64,000 nt of DNA from Prado023 sp963798745 (GTDB lineage: Bacteria; Actinomycetota; Actinomycetes; S36-B12; CAIYMF01), in assembly GCA_963798745.1 (NCBI GenBank), contig CAWCUF010000001.1, forward strand, positions 620,001 to 684,000, given 5' to 3'. The position numbers were made by a program, and so were the translations under genes. Positions within the stretch are counted from its first letter, which is position 1. Each line of letters starts with the position of its first letter. The notes under the pieces were generated by a model. It was not told where the DNA came from. It worked only from the letters and a program-made list of their open reading frames with translations, and did not search any database. Shown here piece by piece: positions 46,159 to 54,208 of the stretch.

Positions 46159-46239
46159 CCGCGCCGCCGGCGCCATCCCCGTCGGGCCGTCCCCCGGGTC
46201 CGGCCGACCGGCGAACCCGGGATGACCATACTGGGTCGC

Positions 46240-48156
46240 ATGACTCCTGATCCCACGCGCCCGGTCCGGATCGGCAACTGCTCGGGCTTCCTCGGCGACC
46301 GCATCTCGGCCGCTGCGGAACTGGTCGACTCCGGTGAGATCGACGTCCTCACCGGTGATTGGCTGGCTGAGTTGACGATGCTGATCCTGGCCCGCCAGCG
46401 GATGCGCCACGGCGCCGGATCGGGCTATGCGCGCACATTCCTGACCCAGATGGAGCAGGTCCTGGGCGCCTGCCTGGAGCGCGGGATCACTGTGGTCAGC
46501 AACGCGGGCGGACTGGACCCGGACGGCTGCGCGACTGCGCTGGGCGAGCTGGCCGATCGGCTCGGGCTGAGCCCGCGGATCGGGGTCGTCACCGGTGACG
46601 ACGTGCTGGCCACGGTCACCGCACGTCCCGGCGACTTCCCGAACCTGGACACCGGTGAGTCGCTGGCCGGCCGCGCGCCACTGACCGCCAACGCCTACCT
46701 GGGCGGCGAGCCGGTCACCGCGGCGCTGCTCGCCGGTGCGGATGTGGTCATCACCGGGCGGATCACCGACGCGGCGCTGGTCGTCGGGCCGGCCGCGTGG
46801 TGGCACGGCTGGTCCTACGCCGATGCCGCCGCCGGTGACCAGGCGGCACTCGATCGAATGGCCGGTGCGGTCGCCGCCGGACACGTCATCGAGTGCGGCG
46901 CGCAGGCCACCGGCGGCAACTACTCGTTCTTCGCCGAGGTGCCGGCCTGGCCCGCGGGGTTCCCGATCGCCGAGGTCGCCGCCGACGGGTCGAGCGTGAT
47001 CACCAAGCCGAGCGCGTCCGGGGGGCTGGTCTCGCCCGGGACGGTGACCTCCCAGCTCGTCTACGAGATCGCCGGACCCCGTTACGCCAACCCGGACGTG
47101 ACTGCACTGTTCGACACCCTGACCCTGGCCCAGGTGGGCCCGGACCGGGTGTCGCTGACCGGCACCCGCGGGGCGCCGGCGCCGGAGCGGCTGAAGGTGG
47201 CCGTCAACCTGTTCGCGGGCTTCCGCAACTCGATGTCGCTGGTCCTGACCGGGCGGGCTGCCCGGGCCAAGGCGGACCTCGCCCTGCGCCAGGTCGCCGG
47301 CCTCGGCCTGGACGAGGCGCTCGGCGACCCGGCGGCGGGGCGACCGGCACCGAGCCCGACGGATCTGGCCGCAGTCAGCACGCTGCCGGTCGCGGCTCTG
47401 CATGTCGCCTTCGATGACCTGGCTGCGCAGGACCCCGCCACGACGGCCACCGCCCAGGGGCACCTGCGGATCACGGTCAAGGACGCCGACCAGACGAAGG
47501 TCGGCAAGCCGTTCACGACGGCGGTCGTGGAGGCCGCGCTGGGGTCCTACCCGGGGATGTTCCCGACCGCGCCGCCCGCCGACGGCAGCCCGTTCGGCGT
47601 CTACTGGCCCACGCTCATCGACCGCGTGCATGTGCCGGTGGCGGTGCGCGTGGCCGGGGAGCCCGTGGGCTTCGAGCCCGCGTCGGCCGAGGGGGCCGAT
47701 CCGGCCGACGGCGGCCACGCCGACCCCCTCGGGGCTGGTGGCGAGGGTGTGGCCGACCCGGTCGGGGCCGGTGTGCGGGCCTCCGGGACCGCCTGGGCGC
47801 CCGAACCCGGCACCTTCCTCGGCGACGTGGTCGGCGCGCGGTCCGGGGACAAGGGCGGCAACGCCAATGTGGGGATGTGGATCCCGGAGCCGGGGGTGGG
47901 GCCCAGCGTCGGCCTGAGCGTCGACGAGGTCGATGCGCGGTACGCGTGGCTGGCCGGTTGGCTGACCCCGCAGACGGTGCGCGAACTTCTGCCCGAAGCG
48001 GCGGACCTGCCCGTCGACCTCTACCCGCTGCCGAATCTGCGCGCCGTCAACGTGGTGATCCGCGGGCTGCTCGGGCGCGGGGTGGCCGACTCGACCTCGT
48101 TGGATCCGCAGGCCAAGGGCCTGGCCGAGCACGTGCGCGCGCGCCGGCTCCGCTGA
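46240..48156 (+). CDS. atuA: AtuA-like protein (DUF1446) with C-terminal AtuA-associated domain
   Basis: A 638-aa protein. The DUF1446 part (1-430) shows RIGNCSGFLGDRISAA, ISNAGG-like VVSNAGGLDPDG, GADVVITGRITDAALVVGP and GGLVSPGTVTSQLVYEIAGP. A Gly/Asp/Ala-rich linker (about 480-520) precedes the C-terminal domain with GARSGDKGGNANVGMWIP. AtuA is required for citronellol use in Pseudomonas but its reaction is unknown. The neighbouring acyl-CoA carboxylase, dehydrogenase and hydratase fit an atu-like pathway. ATG at 46240 is chosen; ATG 46222 is also possible. CATACT 7 nt upstream hints at a leaderless start. Confidence 0.85.
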   Translation: MTPDPTRPVRIGNCSGFLGDRISAAAELVDSGEIDVLTGDWLAELTMLILARQRMRHGAGSGYARTFLTQMEQVLGACLERGITVVSNAGGLDPDGCATALGELADRLGLSPRIGVVTGDDVLATVTARPGDFPNLDTGESLAGRAPLTANAYLGGEPVTAALLAGADVVITGRITDAALVVGPAAWWHGWSYADAAAGDQAALDRMAGAVAAGHVIECGAQATGGNYSFFAEVPAWPAGFPIAEVAADGSSVITKPSASGGLVSPGTVTSQLVYEIAGPRYANPDVTALFDTLTLAQVGPDRVSLTGTRGAPAPERLKVAVNLFAGFRNSMSLVLTGRAARAKADLALRQVAGLGLDEALGDPAAGRPAPSPTDLAAVSTLPVAALHVAFDDLAAQDPATTATAQGHLRITVKDADQTKVGKPFTTAVVEAALGSYPGMFPTAPPADGSPFGVYWPTLIDRVHVPVAVRVAGEPVGFEPASAEGADPADGGHADPLGAGGEGVADPVGAGVRASGTAWAPEPGTFLGDVVGARSGDKGGNANVGMWIPEPGVGPSVGLSVDEVDARYAWLAGWLTPQTVRELLPEAADLPVDLYPLPNLRAVNVVIRGLLGRGVADSTSLDPQAKGLAEHVRARRLR

Positions 48157-48208
48157 CCCGGCGGGCATGTCGCGGCCTCTCAGACAGGCTCCAGCACCAC
48201 CGAGGAAC

Positions 48209-48241
48209 TTGACGCTCGTGTCAACTTGACGCTAGCGTCAG
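48209..48241 (+). promoter_or_regulatory. Tandem TetR-type operator within a leaderless promoter (tetR)
   Basis: TTGACGCTCGTGTCAA (48209-48224) and TTGACGCTAGCGTCAG (48226-48241), 17 bp apart as at 39150-39182. The -35 (TTGACG) and -10 (TAGCGT, 48233-48238) are 18 bp apart and the ATG is 8 nt after the -10. It matches autoregulation by the adjacent TetR protein. Confidence 0.85.
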
Positions 48242-48246
48242 GTTGC

Positions 48247-48966
48247 ATGAGGGCGCTGACCGCCCGGGGTCAGGCCACCCGGGACAAGCTCGTGACCGGC
48301 GCGCGGGACGTGTTCGCCGAGCGTGGCTTCGCCGGCACCCGGATGGGCGACCTGGCCGACGCGGCCGGCGTCGCGCACGGGACGGTCTACACGTACTTCG
48401 ACACCAAGGAGGACGTGCTTCTGGCCGTCCTCGATGCCGTGCGCACCGACCTGCACGAGGCCATGACGCTGCCCCGGCTGCGCGATCCGATCCTGCGGGT
48501 GGAGGCGGCCAACCGCGCCTATCTCGACGGCTACCGCGCGCATGCCCAGTTGCTGCAGGTGGCCCAGGAGGCCGCGGCCGGGGACTCCCGGTTCGCCGAC
48601 GTCCTGCTGGACCTGCGGCGCACCCACGTCGCCCGGGTGGCCGCCGCGATCCGCAAGCTCCAGTCCGAGGGGCTGGCCGCCCCGGACCTGGACCCGCAGA
48701 CCTCGGCCGCTGCCCTGTGCGCGATGGTAGAGGCGTTCGCGGCGCACTGGCTGGGTCGGGGCGAGATCCACGACGAGGCCGTGGCGACCCGGACGCTGAC
48801 CCAGCTCTGGGTCCGCGGCCTGGGGATGCCTGCCCGGATCGAGGCCGTCCGCCGGGTCGCCGCGAAAGCTCCCGAGGCCTCGGCCCAGCCTCGGCCCGGC
48901 GTCCACCCGGTGCCCAGGCCGGGTCCGCGCCCGCCCGCTCGACCGGTGCGTGCCGCACCGTCCTGA
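48247..48966 (+). CDS. TetR family transcriptional regulator of the acyl-CoA genes
   Basis: A 239-aa repressor. N-terminal TetR DNA-binding domain (residues 8-55: LVTGARDVFAERGFAGTRMG, GTVYTYFDTKEDVL) and a helical ligand domain up to about 200; the last 40 residues are Pro/Arg/Ala-rich and disordered. The ATG at 48247 is 5 nt past its operator. It probably controls itself with the downstream dehydrogenase and hydratase, and the carboxylase operon 9 kb upstream through the same operator; an acyl-CoA inducer is likely by analogy with FadR, AtuR and LiuR types. Confidence 0.88.
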   Translation: MRALTARGQATRDKLVTGARDVFAERGFAGTRMGDLADAAGVAHGTVYTYFDTKEDVLLAVLDAVRTDLHEAMTLPRLRDPILRVEAANRAYLDGYRAHAQLLQVAQEAAAGDSRFADVLLDLRRTHVARVAAAIRKLQSEGLAAPDLDPQTSAAALCAMVEAFAAHWLGRGEIHDEAVATRTLTQLWVRGLGMPARIEAVRRVAAKAPEASAQPRPGVHPVPRPGPRPPARPVRAAPS

Positions 48967-49107
48967 ACCGCGTCGGACCGGGGCCGGCCCGCGACCAGGA
49001 TGCGTGCGCCCGCTCCGGCCCCGAGTCCAGCACGCGGCCCAGTCCCGCAGTCCCAGCCACAGCGCCACCCGACAGCACCGCCCGACAGCACGCGCAGAGG
49101 AGCACCG

Positions 49108-50274
49108 ATGATCGAGTTCAGCACCGAGCACCGCCAGTTCCGGGCCTCGGTCCGCCGATTCGTCGAGACCGAGATCAACCCGAACGCCGACAAGTGGGAG
49201 GCTGACGCGTTCTTCCCGGCGCACGAACTGTTCCCCAAAGCCGGTGCGCTCGGCCTGTTCGGCCTCGAGGTCGACCCGGAGTTCGGCGGCCAGGGCGCGG
49301 ACCACACCTACACCCTGATCCTCGGCGAGGAACTGGGCCGCGCGGATGTCGCCGGGGTGCCGCTCGCGATCGCCGTGCAGGCCAGCATGTCCACGCCGTC
49401 GCTGGCCAAGTACGGCAGTGCCGAGCTCAAGACCAAGTACCTCGCCCCGGCACTGAGCGGAGAGATGGTCTCCGCCGTGGCGGTCAGCGAGCCGGATGCC
49501 GGCAGCGACGTCGCGGGGATCCGAACGAAGGCGGTCCGCGACGGCGACGACTGGGTGATCACCGGGCGCAAGATGTGGATCACCAACGGGACCCAGGCCG
49601 ACTGGCTGTGCCTGCTCGCGCGCACGGTCGAGCCAGGCGAGCAGCCGTCCACCGGTTACCGGGGGATGAGCCAGATCATCGTGCCGACCGACAGCCCCGG
49701 ATTCTCGGTTGGGCGCAAGATCGAGAAGATGGGCAACCACTCCTCGGACACCGCCGAGCTGGTCCTCGACGAGGTGCGCGTGCCTGTGACCAACACGGTG
49801 GGCCGGGTCGGCAAGGGCTTCCAGCAGCAGATGGGCCAGTTCCAGGACGAGCGGCTGATGGGCGCCTACATGGCCACCTCGGGTGCGCGCAGGGCGATCG
49901 AGCGCACCGGTGAGTACCTCAAGGTCCGCCACGCGTTCGGGGAGCCGCTGATCAACAACCAGTACCTGCGGTTCCGGCTGGCCGAACTCGCCGCCGAGGT
50001 CGACCTGCTCACGCAGTACAACTACTCCGCGGCCGAGCGCTTCACCGCTGGCCAGGACGTCACCAAGATGGCCACGATCGCCAAGTGGAAGACCGGCAAG
50101 CTGGCCCGGGAGGTGGCCGATGTGGCGGTGCAGTTCCACGGCGGGATGGGCTACGCGGAGGAGATGTGGCCGGCACGGTACCTGCGCGACTCGCGGCTGA
50201 TCTCCATCGGTGGCGGCGCTGACGAGGTCATGCTGCGCGTGATCGCGATGATGGAGGGGTGGGAGCGGCTGTGA
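49108..50274 (+). CDS. Acyl-CoA dehydrogenase
   Basis: A 388-aa FAD acyl-CoA dehydrogenase making the alpha-beta double bond. It shows AVAVSEPDAGSDVAGIRTKA (FAD/substrate signature 1), WITNGTQADW and QFHGGMGYAEEMWPARYLRD (signature 2). A Glu in the segment IGGGADEV region could not be assigned as catalytic base with certainty. ATG follows AGAGGAG. The following hydratase start overlaps its stop. In an atu-like route it would act before the carboxylase (citronellyl-CoA dehydrogenase role), in a liu-like route on isovaleryl-CoA. Confidence 0.9.
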   Translation: MIEFSTEHRQFRASVRRFVETEINPNADKWEADAFFPAHELFPKAGALGLFGLEVDPEFGGQGADHTYTLILGEELGRADVAGVPLAIAVQASMSTPSLAKYGSAELKTKYLAPALSGEMVSAVAVSEPDAGSDVAGIRTKAVRDGDDWVITGRKMWITNGTQADWLCLLARTVEPGEQPSTGYRGMSQIIVPTDSPGFSVGRKIEKMGNHSSDTAELVLDEVRVPVTNTVGRVGKGFQQQMGQFQDERLMGAYMATSGARRAIERTGEYLKVRHAFGEPLINNQYLRFRLAELAAEVDLLTQYNYSAAERFTAGQDVTKMATIAKWKTGKLAREVADVAVQFHGGMGYAEEMWPARYLRDSRLISIGGGADEVMLRVIAMMEGWERL

Positions 50275-51101
50275 GCTCGTCGGCCCAGGCACCAGCCGAG
50301 GGCGCCGCCCAGCCTGACGGACAGGCACCCGAGGTGCTCCTCGCGGTCGGCGATGGCGTGGCCACGATCACGCTGAACCGGCCCGAGGCGCGCAACATGC
50401 TCACGGCGTCGGGGATGGCGCTGCTCGCCGAGCACTTGGTCACGGCCGGCGCCGACGAGGCCGTGCGGATGATCGTGCTGACCGGCTCGGGCAACACGTT
50501 CTGCTCGGGTGCGGACCTGCGCGGGGCGTCGGCTGCCGATTCGTCGTCGTTCACCGGCTCCGGTCCGGGGGCACTCGTGGCCGTGCTGGAGGCGATCCTG
50601 GACAACCCGAAGCCGGTCATCGCCCGGGTGCAGGGGCATGTGGCCGGCGGCGGCAACGGGCTCGTTGCGGCGGCGGACCTCTCGGTGGCTGTGGAGTCGG
50701 CGAAGTTCGCGTTCTCCGAGGTCCGGCTGGGCTTGGCACCCGCGGTCATCAGCGTGGTCTGCCTGGCCCGGATGCACCGCGCCGACGCCCAGGAGCTGCT
50801 GCTCACCGGGGAGCGCGTCCCGGCCGCGCGGATGGTCGAGGCCGGGATGGTCAATCGGGTCGTGACCGACGAGATGCTCGACGAGGCGGTGGCCGGATGG
50901 GTCGCGGCGCTGTCGGCCGGCGGTCCGCTGGCAGTGGCGCACACCAAGGACCTGCTGCGGGTCGTGCCGGGGATGAGCCGGGACGCGGGATTCGCGCACA
51001 CCTCCGCGCTGTCGGCCCAGCTGTTCGCCTCGCCCGAGGCGCAGTCCGGGATGATGGCCTTCCTGTCCCGCCGGCCAGCCCCCTGGGTGCCACCGGCCTG
51101 A
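50271..51101 (+). CDS. Enoyl-CoA hydratase/isomerase family protein
   Basis: A 276-aa crotonase-fold protein. It shows ATITLNRPEARNMLT, GNTFCSGADLRG (oxyanion hole), QGHVAGGGNGLVAAADL and FSEVRLGLAPAVIS (Glu of the acid/base region). The GTG at 50271 overlaps the dehydrogenase stop (GTGA). In atu-like clusters this position is the isohexenylglutaconyl-CoA hydratase (AtuE); in liu clusters methylglutaconyl-CoA hydratase. Confidence 0.9.
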   Translation: MSSSAQAPAEGAAQPDGQAPEVLLAVGDGVATITLNRPEARNMLTASGMALLAEHLVTAGADEAVRMIVLTGSGNTFCSGADLRGASAADSSSFTGSGPGALVAVLEAILDNPKPVIARVQGHVAGGGNGLVAAADLSVAVESAKFAFSEVRLGLAPAVISVVCLARMHRADAQELLLTGERVPAARMVEAGMVNRVVTDEMLDEAVAGWVAALSAGGPLAVAHTKDLLRVVPGMSRDAGFAHTSALSAQLFASPEAQSGMMAFLSRRPAPWVPPA

Positions 51102-51115
51102 TCCGGGGAGCCACG

Positions 51116-51457
51116 ATGGGCACGATCGAGGTGGCGGTGCTCGCCGCGGGCATCCTGCTGCTCTCATCGGCGGAGCCGCAGCGGCCGACCTGGTCGTCCA
51201 GCTCGTGCTCGGCTGCCTGGCCGGAGTCGGCCTGGGCTGGTTCGTCGCGGGTGTGGTCGATCGATTCGGTGGCTCGACTGCCGGCCTGTATCCGGTCCTC
51301 ATGCTGGGCGTGGGGTTTCCCGGCGACCTATGGCCTGACCGGGGCACGTGAGATCTTCTCGGTCGTCTTCGTGATCGTCGTCGTGTCGGTGCTCGTACAG
51401 GGACTGACGCTGGATACGGCCGCGCCCAGGCTGGGAGTCGTGGACGCTTGGTCCTAG
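51116..51457 (+). pseudogene. Remnant of a CPA1/NhaP2-type cation-proton antiporter
   Basis: Only about 110 codons of a normally about 500-aa transporter survive, in shifting frames. VAVLAAGILLLSS begins at ATG 51116; a second frame reads LVVQLVLGCLAGVGLGWFVA and GLYPVLMLGVGFPG; the first frame resumes with REIFSVVFVIVVVSVLVQG. These match TM1, a mid-protein segment and a late segment of NhaP2-like antiporters. Large internal deletions and two frameshifts show decay. Confidence 0.7.
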
Positions 51458-51475
51458 CGAGCTCGGCCGCTGGAT

Positions 51476-51492
51476 CCCCGGCACACCCGGGG
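51476..51492 (+). terminator. Short GC hairpin after the antiporter remnant
   Basis: CCCCGG, 5-nt loop, CCGGGG followed by TTG. It may end the tetR-dehydrogenase-hydratase transcript. Confidence 0.4.
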
Positions 51493-51596
51493 TTGCTCGA
51501 GCGATGGGTAGGTGTTCCAATCGAGGCGTCGATCCATGTGGTCCGCGGGCCCGCTCGCGTGCGCAGGCCTGCGGCCGTCGCCGGAGGAGGGCCGCT

Positions 51597-52250
51597 GTGC
51601 AGATCGAGGTCTGGTCCGACGTCGCATGTCCTTGGTGCTACATCGGCAAGCGCCGGCTGGCCGAGGGGATCCGCCAGCATGTGGCTGCCGGCGGGGACCC
51701 GGTCGAGGTCGAGTACCGCTCGTTCGAGCTCGCCCCCGACCTGCCCCAGGACGCCACCGAGCCGCTGATCGAGTACATGTCGGTGCGCAAGGGCATCCCC
51801 GAGGCGCAGGTGCGTGCGATGTTCACCCAGGTGAGCGAGCTGGCGCGCGCCGAGGGCATCGACGCGCACTTCGAGACCGTGCAGCAGACCCGAACGCTCA
51901 AGGCCCACGAGCTGCTGCACCTGGCCAAGGCGCACGGTGTGCAGGAGCCGATGAAGGAGCGCCTGTTGAGCGCGTACTTCGTCGAGGGTGGGCACGTCGG
52001 GCGTACCGATGACCTGGTGACGCTGGCTGTCGAGGTGGGGTTGGACGCTGACGAGGTGCGCGCTGCGCTGGCCGCCGGGACCTACGCCGCGGCCGTCCAG
52101 GCCGACATCGAGCAGGCCCGCGCCCATGGCATCGGGGGCGTGCCGTTCTTCGTCATCGATCGCCGGTACGGGATCTCCGGTGCCCAGTCGGCCGAGACGT
52201 TCGCCGGGGCGCTGGCCCATGCCGCCGAGGATCGGGCGACCACCGCATGA
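51597..52250 (+). CDS. DsbA family oxidoreductase, FrnE-like
   Basis: A 217-aa thioredoxin-fold protein. It begins with IEVWSDVACPWCYIGKRRL, carrying the CPWC redox motif (residues about 11-14), and ends GIGGVPFFVIDRRYGISGAQ with the cis-Pro. No signal peptide, so cytoplasmic; FrnE was first linked to polyketide biosynthesis and to stress in other bacteria. GTG at 51597 follows GGAGGAGGG. Substrate unknown. Confidence 0.9.
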   Translation: MQIEVWSDVACPWCYIGKRRLAEGIRQHVAAGGDPVEVEYRSFELAPDLPQDATEPLIEYMSVRKGIPEAQVRAMFTQVSELARAEGIDAHFETVQQTRTLKAHELLHLAKAHGVQEPMKERLLSAYFVEGGHVGRTDDLVTLAVEVGLDADEVRAALAAGTYAAAVQADIEQARAHGIGGVPFFVIDRRYGISGAQSAETFAGALAHAAEDRATTA

Positions 52251-52469
52251 GCGGCGCGGGCGAGGTCCTCGAGACCCGGGCTCCGGGTCGGGAGGTCGCC
52301 GTCGACGAGGGCGACACCACGGCGCGAGCCATCCCGGGCGCTTCAACGACGGCGATTCCGTTCACACCAACGGCGAGTCGGCGCTCATCGGCTTTCCGCA
52401 GCCGACCGGTGTGCGCGATGATGGTCCCCGACGCTGGACCGGAGCAGGCAGATCACCGGCCGGCGTCGA

Positions 52470-52554
52470 GGCGGGGTCGCCTAGTGGCCTAGGGCAGCGG
52501 TCTTGAAAACCGCCGTGGGGCAACCCACCGTGGGTTCAAATCCCACCCCCGCCG
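52470..52554 (+). tRNA. tRNA-Ser, anticodon TGA (TCA/TCG codons)
   Basis: Acceptor GGCGGGG (52470-52476) pairs with CCCCGCC, G discriminator. Anticodon stem GCGGT/ACCGC with loop CTTGAAA, anticodon TGA at 52504-52506. A long variable arm (GTGGGGCAACCCAC) and T arm GTGGGTTCAAATCCCAC complete an 85-nt class II tRNA. The 219 bp before it hold only weak open frames without recognisable domains. Confidence 0.95.
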
Positions 52555-52659
52555 CGTACCTGCGGATCGTCTGGACCGCGGCGCCCAGACGAGGCACGCG
52601 GCGATGCGCTGGCACCGGGGGAACTGCTGGGCCGCCGATCTGCCGCTAGCGTGGCGCCC

Positions 52660-53262
52660 ATGACCCGGGCGCTGATCATCGTGGACGTGCAGAACGACTT
52701 CTGTGAGGGCGGCTCGTTGGCCGTGGCCGGCGGTGCGCACGTGGCGCGGGCGATCAGCGCGCACGTGCGCGACCACGACTACGCCGCGGTGGTGGCCACC
52801 GCGGATCGGCACGTCGATCCGGGCGCGCACTTCGCCGCCGAGCCGGACTTCGTGGACTCGTGGCCGGCGCACTGCGTGGTCGGGACCGACGGCGCGGACC
52901 TGCACCCGGACCTGGATCCCGGCCCGATCGAGGCGGTCTTCGCCAAGGGCGCCCACGCCGCGGCCTACTCCGGCTTCGAGGGGTTCACCGGCCCACCGCA
53001 GGGGACCGGACCGGTGGGCCTGGGCGACTGGCTGGCCGAACGCGGCGTGGACGCGGTGGACGTGTGCGGGATCGCCACGGATCACTGCGTGCGCGCCACC
53101 GCGCTGGATGCGGTGGCCGCGGGGCTGGCGACCACCGTCCTGCTGGAGCTCACCGCTGGGGTGGCGTTGCCCACGACGCGCGCCGCCCTGACGCAGTTGC
53201 AGGCCGCGGGCGTCACGTTGGTGGGGGCACCGACAGTGGCCGGGCAGGCCGTGGAGCCCTGA
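52660..53262 (+). CDS. pncA: Nicotinamidase (isochorismatase-like hydrolase)
   Basis: A 200-aa cysteine hydrolase turning nicotinamide into nicotinate for NAD salvage. The catalytic Asp is in LIIVDVQNDFCEGG (residue about 9), the Lys in AVFAKGAH, and the Cys in GIATDHCVRATALDA. The metal-site region is TADRHVDPGAHF. A TAGCGT -10 box 7 nt before ATG 52660 indicates a leaderless mRNA and fixes the start; an in-frame GTG at 52651 overlaps that box. Confidence 0.92.
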   Translation: MTRALIIVDVQNDFCEGGSLAVAGGAHVARAISAHVRDHDYAAVVATADRHVDPGAHFAAEPDFVDSWPAHCVVGTDGADLHPDLDPGPIEAVFAKGAHAAAYSGFEGFTGPPQGTGPVGLGDWLAERGVDAVDVCGIATDHCVRATALDAVAAGLATTVLLELTAGVALPTTRAALTQLQAAGVTLVGAPTVAGQAVEP

Positions 53263-53344
53263 GCGGACCGGCGAATCCGGGGCGGCCCGAGCCGCAGTCA
53301 TGCTCGTCGGTTCAGTCGGCCGGCTGTGAGCGGAGCGGTTCGGC

Positions 53345-53397
53345 GCACCCGGCGCAACCGGTCCCCACGGTGCACCCGGCGCAACCGGTCCCCACGG
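53345..53397. repeat. Tandem duplication, 27-bp period
   Basis: Two copies of a 26-bp sequence (GCACCCGGCGCAACC to CCCCACGG) at 53345-53370 and 53372-53397, just upstream of the nucleosidase promoter. Confidence 0.9.
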
Positions 53398-53442
53398 CGC
53401 ACTCGATGCACCCGGGATCGACCGGGGCGTAGCCTTCGCAGG

Positions 53443-54024
53443 GTGTTCGAACTGCGCGGTCCGCCACCCGGCCCCGGTCAGCCCCTGGTGGTCGTGGCAG
53501 TCATCGAGGAGGCCGCCGCCTTCGTCGATCGGATGCCCACGCTGATCACCGGCGTGGGCAAAGTTCGCGCGGCCACGGCCACCACGTGGGCGGTGATGGC
53601 CCACCGACCCGGCGTGATCCTCAACGTCGGGACGGCTGGTGCCCTGCGCACCGGGGCGCTGGCCGCCGGGATCGTCCACGAGATCGGCACCGTCCTGCAG
53701 CACGACGTCAACGGCCCGGCGATCGCGGCGCTGGTCGGCGCCGATCCCTCGCCGGTCCTGGTGCTGGGCGAGGCCGACGTGGTCCTGGCCACGGGCGACC
53801 GGTTCATCAACTCCACGGCCGATCGCGACGCCCTGGCGCAGCGGGCGCACCTGGTCGACATGGAGGGCTACGCGGTCGCCGCCGCGTCGACCAGGTTGGG
53901 CATCCCCGTCCGCCTGGCCAAGGTCATCAGCGACGACGCCGGGCACGGTGCGGCCCGTTCCTGGGCAGCGGCCCTGGATGAAGCGTCACACCACCTGGCC
54001 GGCTGGCTCGATCGCACGCTCTGA
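53443..54024 (+). CDS. Nucleosidase of the phosphorylase/MTAN family
   Basis: A 193-aa enzyme resembling 5'-methylthioadenosine/S-adenosylhomocysteine nucleosidases. It shows LVVVAVIEEAAAF, LITGVGKVRAATA, LNVGTAGAL, and HLVDMEGYAVAAAS (purine/ribose site Glu). It is shorter than typical MTAN (about 230 aa). A TAGCCT -10 box 7 nt before GTG 53443 supports this start; the frame upstream runs through the repeat and is not conserved. Exact substrate uncertain. Confidence 0.8.
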   Translation: MFELRGPPPGPGQPLVVVAVIEEAAAFVDRMPTLITGVGKVRAATATTWAVMAHRPGVILNVGTAGALRTGALAAGIVHEIGTVLQHDVNGPAIAALVGADPSPVLVLGEADVVLATGDRFINSTADRDALAQRAHLVDMEGYAVAAASTRLGIPVRLAKVISDDAGHGAARSWAAALDEASHHLAGWLDRTL

Positions 54025-54208
54025 CGTGCCCCAGCCACCCGCCCGCGCCGCGTCCCGCCAACCCTCCAGACCGGCGAGTTCCTCCACCCCGGCGTCGTCA
54101 GGACGCGGGAGGAGGATCCGTGCGGCCCGCGGAGCTGACGTGGAGGGACTGATGTCAGCGGGAGGGGCGCCGGCCGGGACGGCGGGATTCCGGGGGTCGG
54201 GCGGTGGC

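Noticed and set aside
45136..48168. 1010-codon minus-strand frame over amrBA and atuA
   Set aside because: Shadow of genuine plus-strand genes.
51505..51545. Possible further copy of the ATCGATCC palindrome (GTCGATCCATGTGG)
   Set aside because: No complementary arm nearby, so it is not counted as a family member.
52247..52492. 81-codon frame overlapping the FrnE-like gene stop
   Set aside because: No family resemblance, Pro/Arg/Ser-rich end runs into tRNA-Ser(TGA); probably not coding.
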